64,000 nt of DNA from Terebella lapidaria (GCA_949152475.1 OX424562.1:20336209-20400208); one strand, 5' to 3'; shown: positions 46,701 through 60,789, counted from the stretch's first letter. The notes: generated from the sequence alone by a model not told the origin. Numbers and translations: made by a program.

Positions 46701-49700
46701 TGTAAGTATCAATCTATTACCACCAATACAATCAGATTTTGATGATGCCAATAAGAAACGTAAAGAACAACATTTTGCAATAGAAACAAAGCCCAACCAA
46801 ATAGTTTATCCAAAGACACACTGGCGTCATCAGGGGCAGACAGTGTGTTAAATGTAGTTGTTTCTACTGTACACCTGATGGAATTAGTATACAACTGCCC
46901 AACAACCTATGAAAATAATTTAGAAATCCGAAACTAACCCCATGGAATAGATACATGACATGTACAAAAGTACCCAATCACAAGCCAGAAGGCTACTGAG
47001 TTGATGGTATCCTCGGGGACAGATTTAACGTCCGCCAGCAGTGACACCGACTCAGTGGTATGAATGTAAGTATCAATCTATTACCACCAATACAATCAGA
47101 TTTTGATGATGCCAATATGAAACGTAAAGAACAACATTTTGCAATAGAAACAAAGCCCAACCAAATAGTTTATCCAAAGACACACTGGCGTCATCAGGGG
47201 CAGACAGTGTGTTAAATGTAGTTGTTTCTACTGTACACCTGATGGAATTAGTATACAACTGCCCAACAACCTATGAAAATAATTTAGAAATCCGAAACTA
47301 ACCCCATGGAATAGATACATGACAAGTACAAAAGTACCTAATCACAAGCCAGAAGGCTACTGAGTTGATGGTATCCTCGGGGACAGATTTAACGTCCGCC
47401 AGCAGTGACACCGACTCAGTGGTATGAATGTAAGTATCAATCTATTACCACCAATACAATCAGATTTTGATGATGCCAATATGAAACGTAAAGAACAACA
47501 TTTTGCAATAGAAACAAAGCCCAACCAAATAGTTTATCCAAAGACACACTGGCGTCATCAGGGGCAGACAGTGTGTTAAATGTAGTTGTTTCTACTGTAC
47601 ACCTGATGGAATTAGTATACAACTGCCCAACAACCTATGAAAATAATTTAGAAATTCGAAACTAACCCCATGGAATAGATACATGACAAGTACAAAAGTA
47701 CCCAATCACAAGCCAGAAGGCTACTGAGTTGATGGTATCCTCGGGGACAGATTTAACGTCCGCCAGCAGTGACACCGACTCAGTGGTATGAATGTAAGTA
47801 TCAATCTATTACCACCAATACAATCAGATTTTGATGATGCCAATAAGAAACGTAAAGAACAACTGTTCGCAATAGAAACAAAGCCCAACCAAATAGTTTA
47901 TCCAAAGACACACTGGCGTCATCAGGGGCAGACAGTGTGTTAAATGTAGTTGTTTCTACTGTACACCTGATGGAATTAGTATACAACTGCCCAACAACCT
48001 ATGAAAATAATTTAGAAATCCGAAACTAACCCCATGGAATAGATACATGACAAGTACAAAAGCACCCAATCACAAGCCAGAAGGCTACTGAGTTGATGGT
48101 ATCCTCGGGGACAGATTTAACGTCCGCCAGCAGTGACACCGACTCAGTGGTATGAATGTAAGTATCAATCTATTACCACCAATACAATCAGATTTTGATG
48201 ATGCCAATAAGAAACGTAAAGGACAACATTTTGCAATAGAAACAAAGCCCAACCAAATAGTTTATCCAAAGACACACTGGCGTCATCAGGGGCAGACAGT
48301 GTGTTAAATGTAGTTGTTTCTACTGTACACCTGATGGAATTAGTATACAACTGCCCAACAACCTATGAAAATAATTTAGAAATCCGAAACTAACCCCATG
48401 GAATAGATACATGACAAGTACAAAAGTACCCAATCACAAGCCAGAAGGCTACTGAGTTGATGGTATCCTCGGGGACAGATTTAATGTCCGCCAGCAGTGA
48501 CACCGACTCAGTGGTATGAATGTAAGTATCAATCTATTACCACCAATACAATCAGATTTTGATGATGCCAATAAGAAACGTAAAGAACAACATTTTGCAA
48601 TAGCAACAAAGCCCAACCAAATAGTTTATCCAAAGACACACTGGCGTCATCAGGGGCAGACAGTGTGTTAAATGTAGTTGTTTCTACTGTACACCTGATG
48701 GAATTAGTATACAACTGCCCAACAACCTATGAAAATAATTTAGAAATCCGAAACTAACCCCATGGAATAGATACATGACAAGTACAAAAGTACCCAATCA
48801 CAAGCCAGAAGGCTACTGAGTTGATGGTATCCTCGGGGACAGATTTAACGTCCGCCAGCAGTGACACCGACTCAGTGGTATGAATGTAAGTATCAATCTA
48901 TTACCACCAATACAATCAGATTTTGATGATGCCAATAAGAAACGTAAAGAACAACATTTTGCAATAGAAACAAAGCCCAACCAAATAGTTTATCCAAAGA
49001 CACACTGGCGTCATCAGGGGCAGACAGTGTGTTAAATGTAGTTGTTTCTACTGTACACCTGATGGAATTAGTATACAACTGCCCGACAACCTATGAAAAT
49101 AATTTAGAAATCCGAAACTAACCCCATGGAATAGATACATGACAAGTACAAAAGTACCCAATCACAAGCCAGAAGGCTACTGAGTTGATGGTATCCTCGG
49201 GGACAGATTTAACGTCCGCCAGCAGTGACACCGACTCAGTGGTATGAATGTAAGTATCAATCTATTACCACCAATACAATCAGATTTTGATGATGCCAAT
49301 AAGAAACGTAAAGAACAACATTTTGCAATAGAAACAAAGCCCAACCAAATAGTTTATCCAAAGACACACTGGCGTCATCAGGGGCAGACAGTGTGTTAAA
49401 TGTAGTTGTTTCTACTGTACACCTGATGGAATTAGTATACAACTGCCCAACAACCTATGAAAATAATTTAGAAATCTGAAACTAACCCCATGGAATAGAT
49501 ACATGACAAGTACAAAAGTACCCAATCACAAGCCAGAAGGCTACTGAGTTGATGGTATCCTCGGGGACAGATTTAACGTCCGCCAGCAGTGACACCGACT
49601 CAGTGGTATGAATGTAAGTATCAATCTATTACCACCAATACAATCAGATTTTGATGATGCCAATAAGAAACGTAAAGAACAACTGTTTGCAATAGAAACA

Positions 49701-52700
49701 AAGCCCAACCAAATAGTTTATCCAAAGACACACTGGCGTCATCAGGGGCAGACAGTGTGTTAAATGTAGTTGTTTCTACTGTACACCTGATGGAATTAGT
49801 ATACAACTGCCCAACAACCTATGAAAATAATTTAGAAATCCGAAACTAACCCCATGGAATAGATACATGACAAGTACAAAAGCACCCAATCACAAGCCAG
49901 AAGGCTACTGAGTTGATGGTATCCTCGGGGACAGATTTAACGTCCGCCAGCAGTGACACCGACTCAGTGGTATGAATGTAAGTATCAATCTATTACCACC
50001 AATACAATCAGATTTTGATGATGCCAATAAGAAACGTAAAGAACAACATTTTGCAATAGAAACAAAGCCCAACCAAATAGTTTATCCAAAGACACACTGG
50101 CGTCATCAGGGGCAGACAGTGTGTTAAATGTAGTTGTTTCTACTGTACACCTGATGGAATTAGTATACAACTGCCCAACAACCTATGAAAATAATTTAGA
50201 AATCCGAAACTAACCCCATGGAATAGATACATGACAAGTACAAAAGTACCCAATCACAAGCCAGAAGGCTACTGAGTTGATGGTATCCTCGGGGACAGAT
50301 TTAACGTCCGCCAGCAGTGACACCGACTCAGTGGTATGAATGTAAGTATCAATCTATTACCACCAATACAATCAGATTTTGATGATGCCAATAAGAAACG
50401 TAAAGAACAACATTTTGCAATAGAAACAAAGCCCAACCAAATAGTTTATCCAAAGACACACTGGCGTCATCAGGGGCAGACAGTGTGTTAAATGTAGTTG
50501 TTTCTACTGTACACCTGATGGAATTAGTATACAACTGCCCAACAACCTATGAAAATAATTTAGAAATCTGAAACTAACCCCATGGAATAGATACATGACA
50601 AGTACAAAAGTACCCAATCACAAGCCAGAAGGCTACTGAGTTGATGGTATCCTCGGGGACAGATTTAACGTCCGCCAGCAGTGACACCGACTCAGTGGTA
50701 TGAATGTAAGTATCAATCTATTACCACCAATACAATCAGATTTTGATGATGCCAATAAGAAACGTAAAGGACAACATTTTGCAATAGAAACAAAGCCCAA
50801 CCAAATAGTTTATCCAAAGACACACTGGCGTCATCAGGGGCAGACAGTGTGTTAAATGTAGTTGTTTCTACTGTACACCTGATGGAATTAGTATACAACT
50901 GCCCAACAACCTATGAAAATAATTTAGAAATCCGAAACTAACCCCATGGAATAGATACATGACAAGTACAAAAGTACCCAATCACAAGCCAGAAGGCTAC
51001 TGAGTTGATGGTATCCTCGGGGACAGATTTAACGTCCGCCAGCAGTGACACCGACTCAGTGGTATGAATGTAAGTATCAATCTATTACCACCAATACAAT
51101 CAGATTTTGATGACGCCAATATGAAACGTAAAGAACAACATTTTGCAATAGAAACAAAGCCCAACCAAATAGTTTATCCAAAGACACACTGGCGTCATCA
51201 GGGGCAGACAGTGTGTTAAATGTAGTTGTTTCTACTGTACACCTGATGGAATTAGTATACAACTGCCCAACAACCTATGAAAATAATTTAGAAATTCGAA
51301 ACTAACCCCATGGAATAGATACATGACAAGTACAAAAGTACCCAATCACAAGCCAGAAGGCTACTGAGTTGATGGTATCCTCGGGGACAGATTTAACGTC
51401 CGCCAGCAGTGACACCGACTCAGTGGTATGAATGTAAGTATCAATCTATTACCACCAATACAATCAGATTTTGATGATGCCAATAAGAAACGTAAAGAAC
51501 AACTGTTTGCAATAGAAACAAAGCCCAACCAAATAGTTTATCCAAAGACACACTGGCGTCATCAGGGGCAGACAGTGTGTTAAATGTAGTTGTTTCTACT
51601 GTACACCTGATGGAATTAGTATACAACTGCCCAACAACCTATGAAAATAATTTAGAAATCCGAAACTAACCCCATGGAATAGATACATGACAAGTACAAA
51701 AGCACCCAATCACAAGCCAGAAGGCTACTGAGTTGATGGTATCCTCGGGGACAGATTTAACGTCCGCCAGCAGTGACACCGACTCAGTGGTATGAATGTA
51801 AGTATCAATCTATTACCACCAATACAATCAGATTTTGATGATGCCAATAAGAAACGTAAAGAACAACATTTTGCAATAGAAACAAAGCCCAACCAAATAG
51901 TTTATCCAAAGACACACTGGCGTCATCAGGGGCAGACAGTGTGTTAAATGTAGTTGTTTCTACTGTACACCTGATGGAATTAGTATACAACTGCCCAACA
52001 ACCTATGAAAATAATTTAGAAATCCGAAACTAACCCCATGGAATAGATACATGACAAGTACAAAAGTACCCAATCACAAGCCAGAAGGCTACTGAGTTGA
52101 TGGTATCCTCGGGGACAGATTTAACGTCCGCCAGCAGTGACACCGACTCAGTGGTATGAATGTAAGTATCAATCTATTACCACCAATACAATCAGATTTT
52201 GATGATGCCAATAAGAAACGTAAAGAACAACATTTTGCAATAGAAACAAAGCCCAACCAAATAGTTTATCCAAAGACACACTGGCGTCATCAGGGGCAGA
52301 CAGTGTGTTAAATGTAGTTGTTTCTACTGTACACCTGATGGAATTAGTATACAACTGCCCAACAACCTATGAAAATAATTTAGAAATCTGAAACTAACCC
52401 CATGGAATAGATACATGACAAGTACAAAAGTACCCAATCACAAGCCAGAAGGCTACTGAGTTGATGGTATCCTCGGGGACAGATTTAACGTCCGCCAGCA
52501 GTGACACCGACTCAGTGGTATGAATGTAAGTATCAATCTATTACCACCAATACAATCAGATTTTGATGATGCCAATAAGAAACGTAAAGAACAACATTTT
52601 GCAATAGAAACAAAGCCCAACCAAATAGTTTATCCAAAGACACACTGTCGTCATCAGGGGCAGACAGTGTGTTAAATGTAGTTGTTTCTACTGTACACCT

Positions 52701-53625
52701 GATGGTATTAGTATACAACTGCCCAACAACCTATGAAAATAATTTAGAAATCCGAAACTAACCCCATGGAATAGATACATGACAAGTACAAAAGTACCCA
52801 ATCACAAGCCAGAAGGCTACTGAGTTGATGGTATCCTCGGGGACAGATTTAACGTCCGCCAGCAGTGACACCGACTCAGTGGTATGAATGTAAGTATCAA
52901 TCTATTACCACCAATACAATCAGATTTTGATGATGCCAATAAGAAACGTAAAGAACAACATTTTGCAATAGAAACAAAGCCCAACCAAATAGTTTATCCA
53001 AAGACACACTGGCGTCATCAGGGGCAGACAGTGTGTTAAATGTAGTTGTTTCTACTGTACACCTGATGGAATTAGTATACAACTGCCCAACAACCTATGA
53101 AAATAATTTAGAAATCCGAAACTAACCCCATGGAATAGATACATGACAAGTACAAAAGTACCCAATCACAAGCCAGAAGGCTACTGAGTTGATGGTATCC
53201 TCGGGGACAGATTTAACGTCCGCCAGCAGTGACACCGACTCAGTGGTATGAATGTAAGTATCAATCTATTACCACCAATACAATCAGATTTTGATGATGC
53301 CAATAAGAAACGTAAAGAACAACATTTTGCAATAGAAACAAAGCCAAACCAAATAGTTTATCCAAAGACACACTGGCGTCATCAGGGACAGACAGTGTGT
53401 TAAATGTAGTTGTTTCTACAGTACACCTGATGGAATTAGTATACAACTGCCCAACAACCTATGAAAATAATTCAAAAATCCGAAACTAACCCCATGGAAT
53501 AGATACATGACAAGTACAAAAGTACCCAAAATCAAGCCAGAAGGCTACTGAGTTGATGGTATCCTCGGGGACAGATTTAACGTCCGCCAGCAGTGACACC
53601 GACTCAGTGGTATGAATGTAAGTAT
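43788..53625 (+). repeat. 364-bp satellite array, 27 monomers
   Basis: The unit starting ATGTAAGTATCAATCTATTACC recurs every 364 bp; 27 units fit 9838 bp exactly. Monomers differ by only a few bases. Copies 6-7 and 8-9 (0-based) share variant pairs, giving a 728-bp dimer. Copies 11, 16 and 21 share AACTGTT(T/C)GC and AAAGCACCC, giving an 1820-bp pentamer. The last copy (from 53252) is clearly the most diverged. A 61-codon frame is open in each copy on the minus strand, but 364 is not divisible by three, so it is not a repeat protein. Length and homogeneity suggest a true satellite; in assemblies such arrays are often collapsed, so true length may be larger. Confidence 0.95.
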
Positions 53626-54203
53626 CTCCAGAATAACCGAGATAGCACAGAAGACAGTTCGGGTCAAATTGTATATTATTACTTGATAAAAGTCTACAGG
53701 TGGACATGACAAGGTGAAGCATTTGATGACACCCTATGACAGCTGATACTTCTATAATCCATTCTTCAATGTAAATATCTCCAGAATAACCGAGATAGCA
53801 CAGAAGACAGTTTGGGTCAATATGTATATTATTACTTGATAAAAGTCTACAGGTGGACATGACAAGGTGAAGCATTTGATGACACCCTATGACAGCTGAT
53901 ACTTCTATAATCCATTCTTCATATAGCTTATATCGCAAGACAGACCCAGGAAAGAAGTAACATCATGAAGGGGTTTATGTCCACTGATTATATTATGGAG
54001 CTGACTCCAAGTGTTTTCTGTGTGATGGAGGGTGTTGTTTCTTAATAAATAATAAATAATGCAGTCGAAAAAAGCTCATAATACATTGGGAGAACCTGTC
54101 ATGTTGAGCCTCAAGTGAAAAAGCAACCAAAACGCCTTGGGCATCGTGTATATATGTGTATATCTCCAGAATAACCGAGATAGCACAGAAGACAGTTTGG
54201 GTC
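53624..54203 (+). repeat. right satellite flank with three copies of a 43-bp module
   Basis: ATCTCCAGAATAACCGAGATAG with its continuation ACAGAAGACAGTTYGGGTCAA occurs at 53624, 53776 and 54161. Between the modules are pieces of the left flank: 53688-53768 is a partial copy and 53831-54160 the full copy. The result is a nested duplication at the edge of the array. Confidence 0.85.
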
Positions 54204-54689
54204 AATATGTATATTATTTACCATGAAATTCGCAAATATAACTTCAGAGTTCTTGCGATCTTGAAGTGAAGCTAACTGAGTACAACTAAGATCAATTGGA
54301 GGAATTCTTTTCTATAAAACAGTTACTTGTGAGTTTCGCATACATACTCGTGAAAATACATTCTTCAATTCACAGGATTGTTTCAATATATGTAAGGATC
54401 CAGCAAAATGAACGTGAAGTGGCATGCTAATGCTGTAGTAATTCCCAGAAGCATCCAGAAATGGATACAAAACGACGCCTACACATCAACTCACATGAAT
54501 GCAATACACAAAATCACTACACCTCCAAGAACTATAAAACCAAAACCAGACATATTTGGTTGCAAAAAATCGGGTATCATACCACAAAGACTAGGTTTAG
54601 TTTAGTCCACAAAAATAATGACCAATACTGTCAATAATTAGTTTTGACTTTACTTAAAGGTGCCGCATTATTGTACATGTATATTTTTG
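54204..54689. other. non-coding spacer
   Basis: Nothing recognised beyond short random frames. Confidence 0.4.
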
Positions 54690-55440
54690 CTTTTGACATG
54701 GGATTCAATTGTTGGTAATGTATCCAAAACATAATGAAGCATATACCTCAATATTGCCGTTTTCGAGCTAGAACAATTTGGTCTTAGTTGTCTATCTTGG
54801 CGTTATGAGAAGTTTGTGCAGGAGAAACACCACTGACTTAATCCCAAAACGTCAGATTCACATGACAGTCAGGTTCACTTGGATTCAATATAGTAAAGGA
54901 ACACCGGACAAATATATGGCATCTGTCATAAGTTCTCCACAGAGTTTCCACATGAGATGTAACCAATATACCGTTTTCTACATTCGCTAATGCATTATAT
55001 CATCTCCAGTTGGTCTAATTGAATCAGTATAGTTCACTGACTTTCACAATAATTCATATGGAATTTGGTGAAATGAAATATATCACCATGGTATATCCAA
55101 GCAATAAATCCTACTCCATAATGCAATTCAGCAATAGCACAGTATTGCAGATGATTTTTTAAAATTAGTACTTGCTTTTGTGGATCCTGTTCCTCTAGGA
55201 AATATCCAACATTTTTATTCAATTATTCCACATTGTCAATCATATATTATGTATATATTATTTGTCTTCATGTAATTTTTTTGACGTTTTTTTTTCCAAC
55301 ATTCCAAAACAAATATTCTAATTTAAATAACAACTAATGACCAATCGATTCCTCGGTTAAAACTAGTACGATTGCAAGTGAAATAAGAGTCAATGATAAA
55401 TCAATTCATCGATCTTTCAACTGAGACCGAATTTTGTGAT
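54690..55440. repeat. block B, copy 2 (partial)
   Basis: It matches 37090-37560 and 58250-58800 through GAATCAGTATAGTTCACTG (near 55020) and CCATGGTATATCCAAG (near 55087). The later part of the block is missing. Confidence 0.6.
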
Positions 55441-56604
55441 CAACCACTTTAATATCTGGATATCATGACAAATGTGTGCAAGAACTATACCGCCTGACCA
55501 AATTCATTCATTTCATATGCACATGGCAGACAGGTCGACTGAGATTCAATATAATCCAGAAACACCCACCGAATATAGAACAAGTTTTAGGAATTATGCA
55601 CCTAGTTCTAGACATCCCGACATACCATAAATTTTTCTCTTTCATGAGTGAATTATTGCATCTCGTGTTTGCCTAATTGAGTCAGTATGGTTCACCTGCC
55701 AGTGTCTAGAGCCACTGTCGCCAAAAGTTGATCGGGGATATTACGTTATATTGCCACGACATATACAAGCAATAAATCCGAATCCCTGGTTAGTTATAAA
55801 TTCAGCAATGGTACAGTATCACAGACAGTTGGGAGCAGTTGAAAAGTTATTTTAACAAGAAAATGCAGCTATCTGCGAGAGTCGACATAAGAGCTCGAGC
55901 ACATCATCAGCACCCTGACAGCTGAATGTACTAGTATCCTACTCAACGTTAACCCCCTCCCCCCCCCCCCATAAAAAATGCTACCATAGTCCCCCACATG
56001 ATTCCAATTCATTCCCGTATATTATGATGAAAGCATAGGCCTACTTCATTCATATTCCTAGTAAGTAAACATTTATTTTGAACTCAATGAAACAGATACG
56101 CCTGCTAAAACGATATTGAACCTTAATGAAATATCCTTAAAAATATTGGAAACTATGAGGAATATCTGCATCTGATATCATGATAATTATACCCACTGGG
56201 CTAATGAAAAGACCACTTTAAAATATTAAGGATTATCTGATGGCTTCGCAAACCCAACACCCTAACTTATGAAATACGTCGAATTTTGGCAAATGTAGCC
56301 GTAGCATCGCAGACAAATCATTGTGTTCACTTCATAACACCAAAGAATGCCACACAGCACACGCAAGCTTACATGTATGCATGCACGAATTGCTGCACAG
56401 AAAATTGTGTGCTCCAAAATACGCGTCATTGCGGTAAAATTTGCTTTGCATTCTGGGAACGTTAATTTCCATCGGCTCCGCCATTCTGACGTTTTTAAAA
56501 CATTCTGAGCATTTTGCGTATTTTCTCAAACCTAACTCATCGATTTATGCATTATACATCGGTGGAATATTCAAAGTTTGCCATAAATTCGAGAGATTTA
56601 TTGT

Positions 56605-56654
56605 CATCATCAAAATCTACTGTATTTGTGGTAATAGATTGATACCTACATTCA
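56605..56654 (-). repeat. fragment of the 364-bp satellite, inverted
   Basis: CATCATCAAAATCTACTG..GGTAATAGATTGATACCTAC matches the inverse complement of the satellite start (monomer positions ~1-50), in the same orientation as the lone monomer at 38771. Confidence 0.75.
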
Positions 56655-56771
56655 TGTCAAGGACGAAGAAAATTATCATTTGAAGTAGGTGTCCAAACGT
56701 TTACATGCCAAAACTGGCGTCGATAGGCATGAAACCTCCATGAAAAAAGTCAGCACAAAGACATGTAGAGA

Positions 56772-56792
56772 GTTGGGGGCTCCGCCCCCAAC
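56772..56792. repeat. GC-rich perfect hairpin
   Basis: GTTGGGGGC-TCC-GCCCCCAAC, a 9-bp perfect stem with a 3-base loop, stands alone in AT-rich sequence. It could be a terminator-like RNA hairpin or a transposon end; nothing else supports either. Confidence 0.6.
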
Positions 56793-57660
56793 GCTCTAAT
56801 GTCATGAAAAAAACATAGCAAAGAGTTGAGTGGGATTTTTTTTTCACTGCAAATATTACTTAACTTTGACCATGTAGCCCCTGCAGAACGTACTTAGTAA
56901 GCAATACTCCCATTCAGTTATCCCAGATTGTCACTCATATAAAATAATGGTTCATGTAATGAGTTGGAATTTTTGCTTCCAAATCTTCCATTTACAATAA
57001 TTTAATCATGGTCGATAGATTCCTCAATAAACTCACTACGAATCCAGGTAAAACAATGATCAATGTTCACTCAATTCATCATGCCTATACTAACCTATCC
57101 TAGACATAGGAGGTACATAGGAGGTAAAATATGATGCAATAAAAAAACCGACTCAATCAAGTACGACCCTGGTTTGTTGAAAAAGCTATTGTATGAGAGT
57201 CAAGGTTAAATACACACAACATATCCTGGTCTTTATCCAGTACAGGCGTGCGTTTGTTGTTTACCCATGTCATGAAATGACAGTAAATGTGTCGAAAGGT
57301 TGAATTATCGCCAATTCTTTGCCTTGTGTGTTTATACTCTCACAATGTAAGTGGGTTTGCTTAAAGCCCAATGTAACCTTTTTCTCTCAAATTTGGGAAA
57401 AACATGTATATTTACATTCAGTGTGAATACACATAGTATGAAACACTGTAATTAAAGTTGGGTTGTTTAATGTCACAAGTACAGTGTATTTGTTCAAGCT
57501 TAGATGGACGAGTGTTGAATGAACTGAAAATCACTTGGAGAGAGATTGATGTTTCATTTATCGTTTGTTGAAGTGCTGAAACAGAGATGTTTGCATTTAT
57601 AGTGGTTTGAAACAAGATGGGTGGATGTATGTGCTTATCCACTTTAATATGTATAGAGTG

Positions 57661-58249
57661 AAAATATATGCTATGAACCTTGTTGCTGCTACTATTATTT
57701 TATTGGCAGAATTAGTCAAACGAAGGTGAATAGTTTTAACATGAACTATCAATGTTCAACTGAATGCATACGCTTAGTAATGTCTACCTGGAAATAATCA
57801 TAACAATCAAGGTTGGCGATATCAAATGAACGCAAACCAAACAAGTTTTCTTTTAGTGTTATAATCCAGGTCGACACTACAATGTTGATAGGGTGACTTG
57901 CATGCGTTTATCGGTTCCACGTTGCTATAAAATCGTTTTGTTTGCGTTATTGTAAACGTAACCCAGCTGAATCTTCCAACGAAGAAATCTAGCCAAGGTT
58001 CGATGATATTTATACTATGTGATTTGTTTTGATTGCCGCGACAGGCAATTAGTTTGCCGAAATGGAATAATATATCAATGCATTTAATGTGGTGTAATTT
58101 TCTCGAATAGCTGCTATAAATTGTTTTAACAGGGAGGGGATACAGTTTTGCATATCACTGCTGTTAACATGAAGTTCAATTTGCGACCAGGGATATTCAA
58201 AGCATATCACACATTGTGATAGCACACTGTAATGGGTGTCTGATACCAA
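57661..58249. other. non-coding, nothing recognised
   Basis: Short random frames only, between two B blocks. Confidence 0.4.
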
Positions 58250-59490
58250 ATATCATCCCTTCGCTATTTTGGAATCATGAGAAATGTGTGTATGAACTAA
58301 ACCACCTGAGACCATTTCATATACCTCAAAATGTCGGATTCATGTGACAGGCAGGTCAATTGAGATTTAGTAGCCTATAATCGAGGAATACCGCACAACT
58401 TCATGTCATCTGTCATCAATTTTATACAGAGTTTCCACATGAGGAATACCTAATATACCAATTGTCTCAACTGAATTAATTCGCGACTGAATTATCACAT
58501 CTCGTGTTTGCAATAATTGAAACAGTATGGTTCATTTGCCCGTATCTTTGTCAATGCTTAATCAGTGATATGTTAAATTGGAATATGTCACCATGACATA
58601 TCCAAGCAATAAATCCAAATCCCTAGCCAATTAGAAAGGCAGCAATGGCGAAGTATTTCATTCAGTTGGGAAATACAACAAAGCCATAAGTTGCGTGATA
58701 TTTATTTTTTCAATACAAATATTTCTTACCTTTGTGGATTTCACCCCTCCAAAACACATCCAAAATCCTCATTCAGTTTTTCCGGATTGTCATTCACACA
58801 GGATGAATGTATTTGTACAGCTGATGAACTGGATATTGCTGTTTTCCAAATATTCCTCCCATGTTATATGACTAATTGTAATCAATTCCTCGGTAAATCT
58901 ATAATTATTCCCAGTGGAACAACACTGAATTCTCAAGTAATTGGTTAATCCTGTGTTACACACGCCAGACATAGGAAGTCTTTTGACCATACAATGGTCA
59001 ATAAAACCTGATACAATCAAAAGACAACCCAATCAAGTCACGACCCTGGTTTGATGATATACTATGTTAGCTATTGTATGATAGCCAAGGCAAATCACAC
59101 TCAATATACATGTACCCTGGTCTTTATCCAGTACAGATAGGGATGGTTGTTGCCTACGTCATAAAATAACAGTAAATCTGTTGAAAGACTCAATTATCAC
59201 CAATTCTTTACCTTGTGTGTATGCACCTTTACAATATTAGCGGCTTCACTGAGAACCCAATGTTAGCTTTTCTGGAGAAAAAAAACCGTACATTCACATT
59301 CAATGCGGATATGCATAGTATGCACTGTAATTAAACTTGCACTGCTTAATGTTACAAGTGGATAGACTTCAAGCTGGATAGATGGACGAGTGTTGAATGA
59401 ACTGAAGAATCACTTGAAGAAATATATGGACGTTTTATTTCCAAAATGGAGAATGTGCGTGTTCATCATGGTATGCGTCAAGATTTATAA
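58250..59490. repeat. block B, copy 4
   Basis: It carries the same landmarks as copy 1 in order: TGAAACAGTATGGTTCATTTG (near 58518), CATGACATATCCAAGC (58593), TTACCTTTGTGGATTTC (58728), TCAAGTCACGACCCTGG (59033), AATTATCACCAATTCTTTACC (59190) and AGATGGACGAGTGTTGAATG (59380). Confidence 0.7.
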
Positions 59491-59539
59491 AAAATTAGCC
59501 CAATGGGCTAGTAAGGTTACCGGAGAAATATATAGAGTT

Positions 59540-59701
59540 AAGCCGAGAAAGTTGAAAGTCAAATTCAAGGTGACCACTGAAATCGCCATATCTCTAACCT
59601 TGAAAATGGGATCAAAGGTTAAATTCTAGATCACCAAACTATTCAGCATACATCATTTCCTATATGTTCACTATGGACCCCTAAGCTGTAAATTTGATAA
59701 T
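59540..59701 (+). repeat. 133-bp-family unit left of the palindromic transposon
   Basis: CCTTGAAAATGGGATCAAAGGTTAAATTC...ATCATTTCCTATATGTTCAC (quoted in part: ATCATTTCCTATATGTTCAC) matches the array at 62936-64000 in direct orientation. The unit breaks at 59701, where the transposon starts. Confidence 0.85.
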
Positions 59702-60235
59702 AGTCCAGTTGCCAAATGACTATTTTCTTGTGAAGCATGTTTTAGCGTCATAATGAATTTTTTTTGTTGATTCATCATCTCTGAGCATTCCTGAGCCAGA
59801 AACAGCCGGGTGCCACCTTGGCACCCTTGGGGAATTTTTTTCGGAGCCGAAAAACAAAATGGCTGCCACCGAACACCGCTGAATTTACTTCTTTGACAAT
59901 ATCTCTGCTTCTAGGCCACTTAGAAGCACAAACTTGGTGTCTATTACTAGGTTTCCATGGCCAAGGACTCCAGTTATAATACTGCCAAACTTATATATAT
60001 AACAGCTTATCCGTTTTTCGGTTTTTGACGAACCCGATTCTTAAACAAATCTGGTTATGTTCATGTGATATGCATTTCCCACTTTAATCAACAATCTTGG
60101 TGTTCACTCCTGGGGTAGTGAATCTATAGTACTGACCCAACAAAAGCTGTATGGTTTTAACTCTTCAACTATTACATGTGACAACATTATGGGTCATTGA
60201 CAGATCATAATTTGATCAGTCATCATTATCGTCTT

Positions 60236-60495
60236 CCTGAACAGGTTCTCCTTTGTATATTCGTTGCAACAATCTGGGCTTAAAATACAGCCGCAGAACT
60301 TTGAACACCACATCTGTTGTTGAGCAGCGGATTTCCACAAAACTTGTATTTGAGCACGATGTACATGCTGAGCAAAGGTATTTTGTGATGGGGCAATATC
60401 TTCAGTTTTGCGGCTGATGTGATCTTCAAGTTCGCCATCTTCACCTTCCGTACAGATGTCGGTAAAGGCAGTCGTTTCTGACGTCAGGTTTGTTT
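60236..60495 (-). pseudogene. cysteine-rich gene relic in left arm
   Basis: The minus strand reads FTDICTEGEDGELEDHISRK, then TEDIAPSQNTFAQHVHRAQI and QVLWKSAAQQQ (60495 to ~60313). After a loss of sequence it reads CSKFCGCILSPDCCNEYTKE (~60310-60243). I recognise the general form: an A-x-x-Q-x-x-x-W helical stretch followed by a Cys-rich block of CxC and CCN type, seen at the C-terminus of uncharacterised, probably transposon-linked, invertebrate proteins. The CxC block kept in the right arm is deleted here. Reading direction is outward, towards 59702. Confidence 0.6.
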
Positions 60496-60789
60496 CTTAT
60501 GTTCCTAGTTAACCAAGTTAGTTGAGGCGATGTCCTCCCATAGGGGACTTCAATGGTGTGGCATTCCCAAACAGATATCAAGATACAAAATTGCACAGTA
60601 CGGCCAGCATAATATACCCCTTGGGTTGCTGTGAGGTTTACGTAGTATTTGATAGATACAAACCAACAGAAACCAAATGACAAGATCTTGCCAGACAGTA
60701 AAAAAAACATCAGCTTAGTCTACACACGATACTATTTCTGCAAAAAGTGGTTCTCAAATTAACATATAACAAAGCTCGATTGAAGCCGT

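Larger units (their letters stand above)
55441..57660. repeat. block B, copy 3, with internal insertion
   Basis: The start (TGTGCAAGAACTATACCGCC, 55472) and the end (CCAATTCTTTGCCTTGTG near 57311; ACAGTGTATTTGTTCAAGC near 57481) match copy 1. The interval ~55870-56870 has no counterpart in the others and holds a C-run near 55957-55970, a hairpin at 56772-56792 and a satellite fragment at 56605-56654. Confidence 0.65.

Noticed and set aside
43797..53446. A 61-residue minus-strand frame repeated in every satellite monomer
   Set aside because: The monomer is 364 bp, not a multiple of three, so the frames are not joined. Homogenisation alone explains conservation, and the few changes include non-synonymous ones without pattern.
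53486..53938. 150-residue minus-strand frame beside the satellite
   Set aside because: Its internal repetition comes from the duplicated satellite flank. There is no independent coding evidence.
60441..60560. LTWLTRNIRN on the minus strand as the linker between endonuclease and RT of the retrotransposon
   Set aside because: It lies downstream, not upstream, of the RT relic on that strand and is within the transposon arm, so the resemblance is probably chance.
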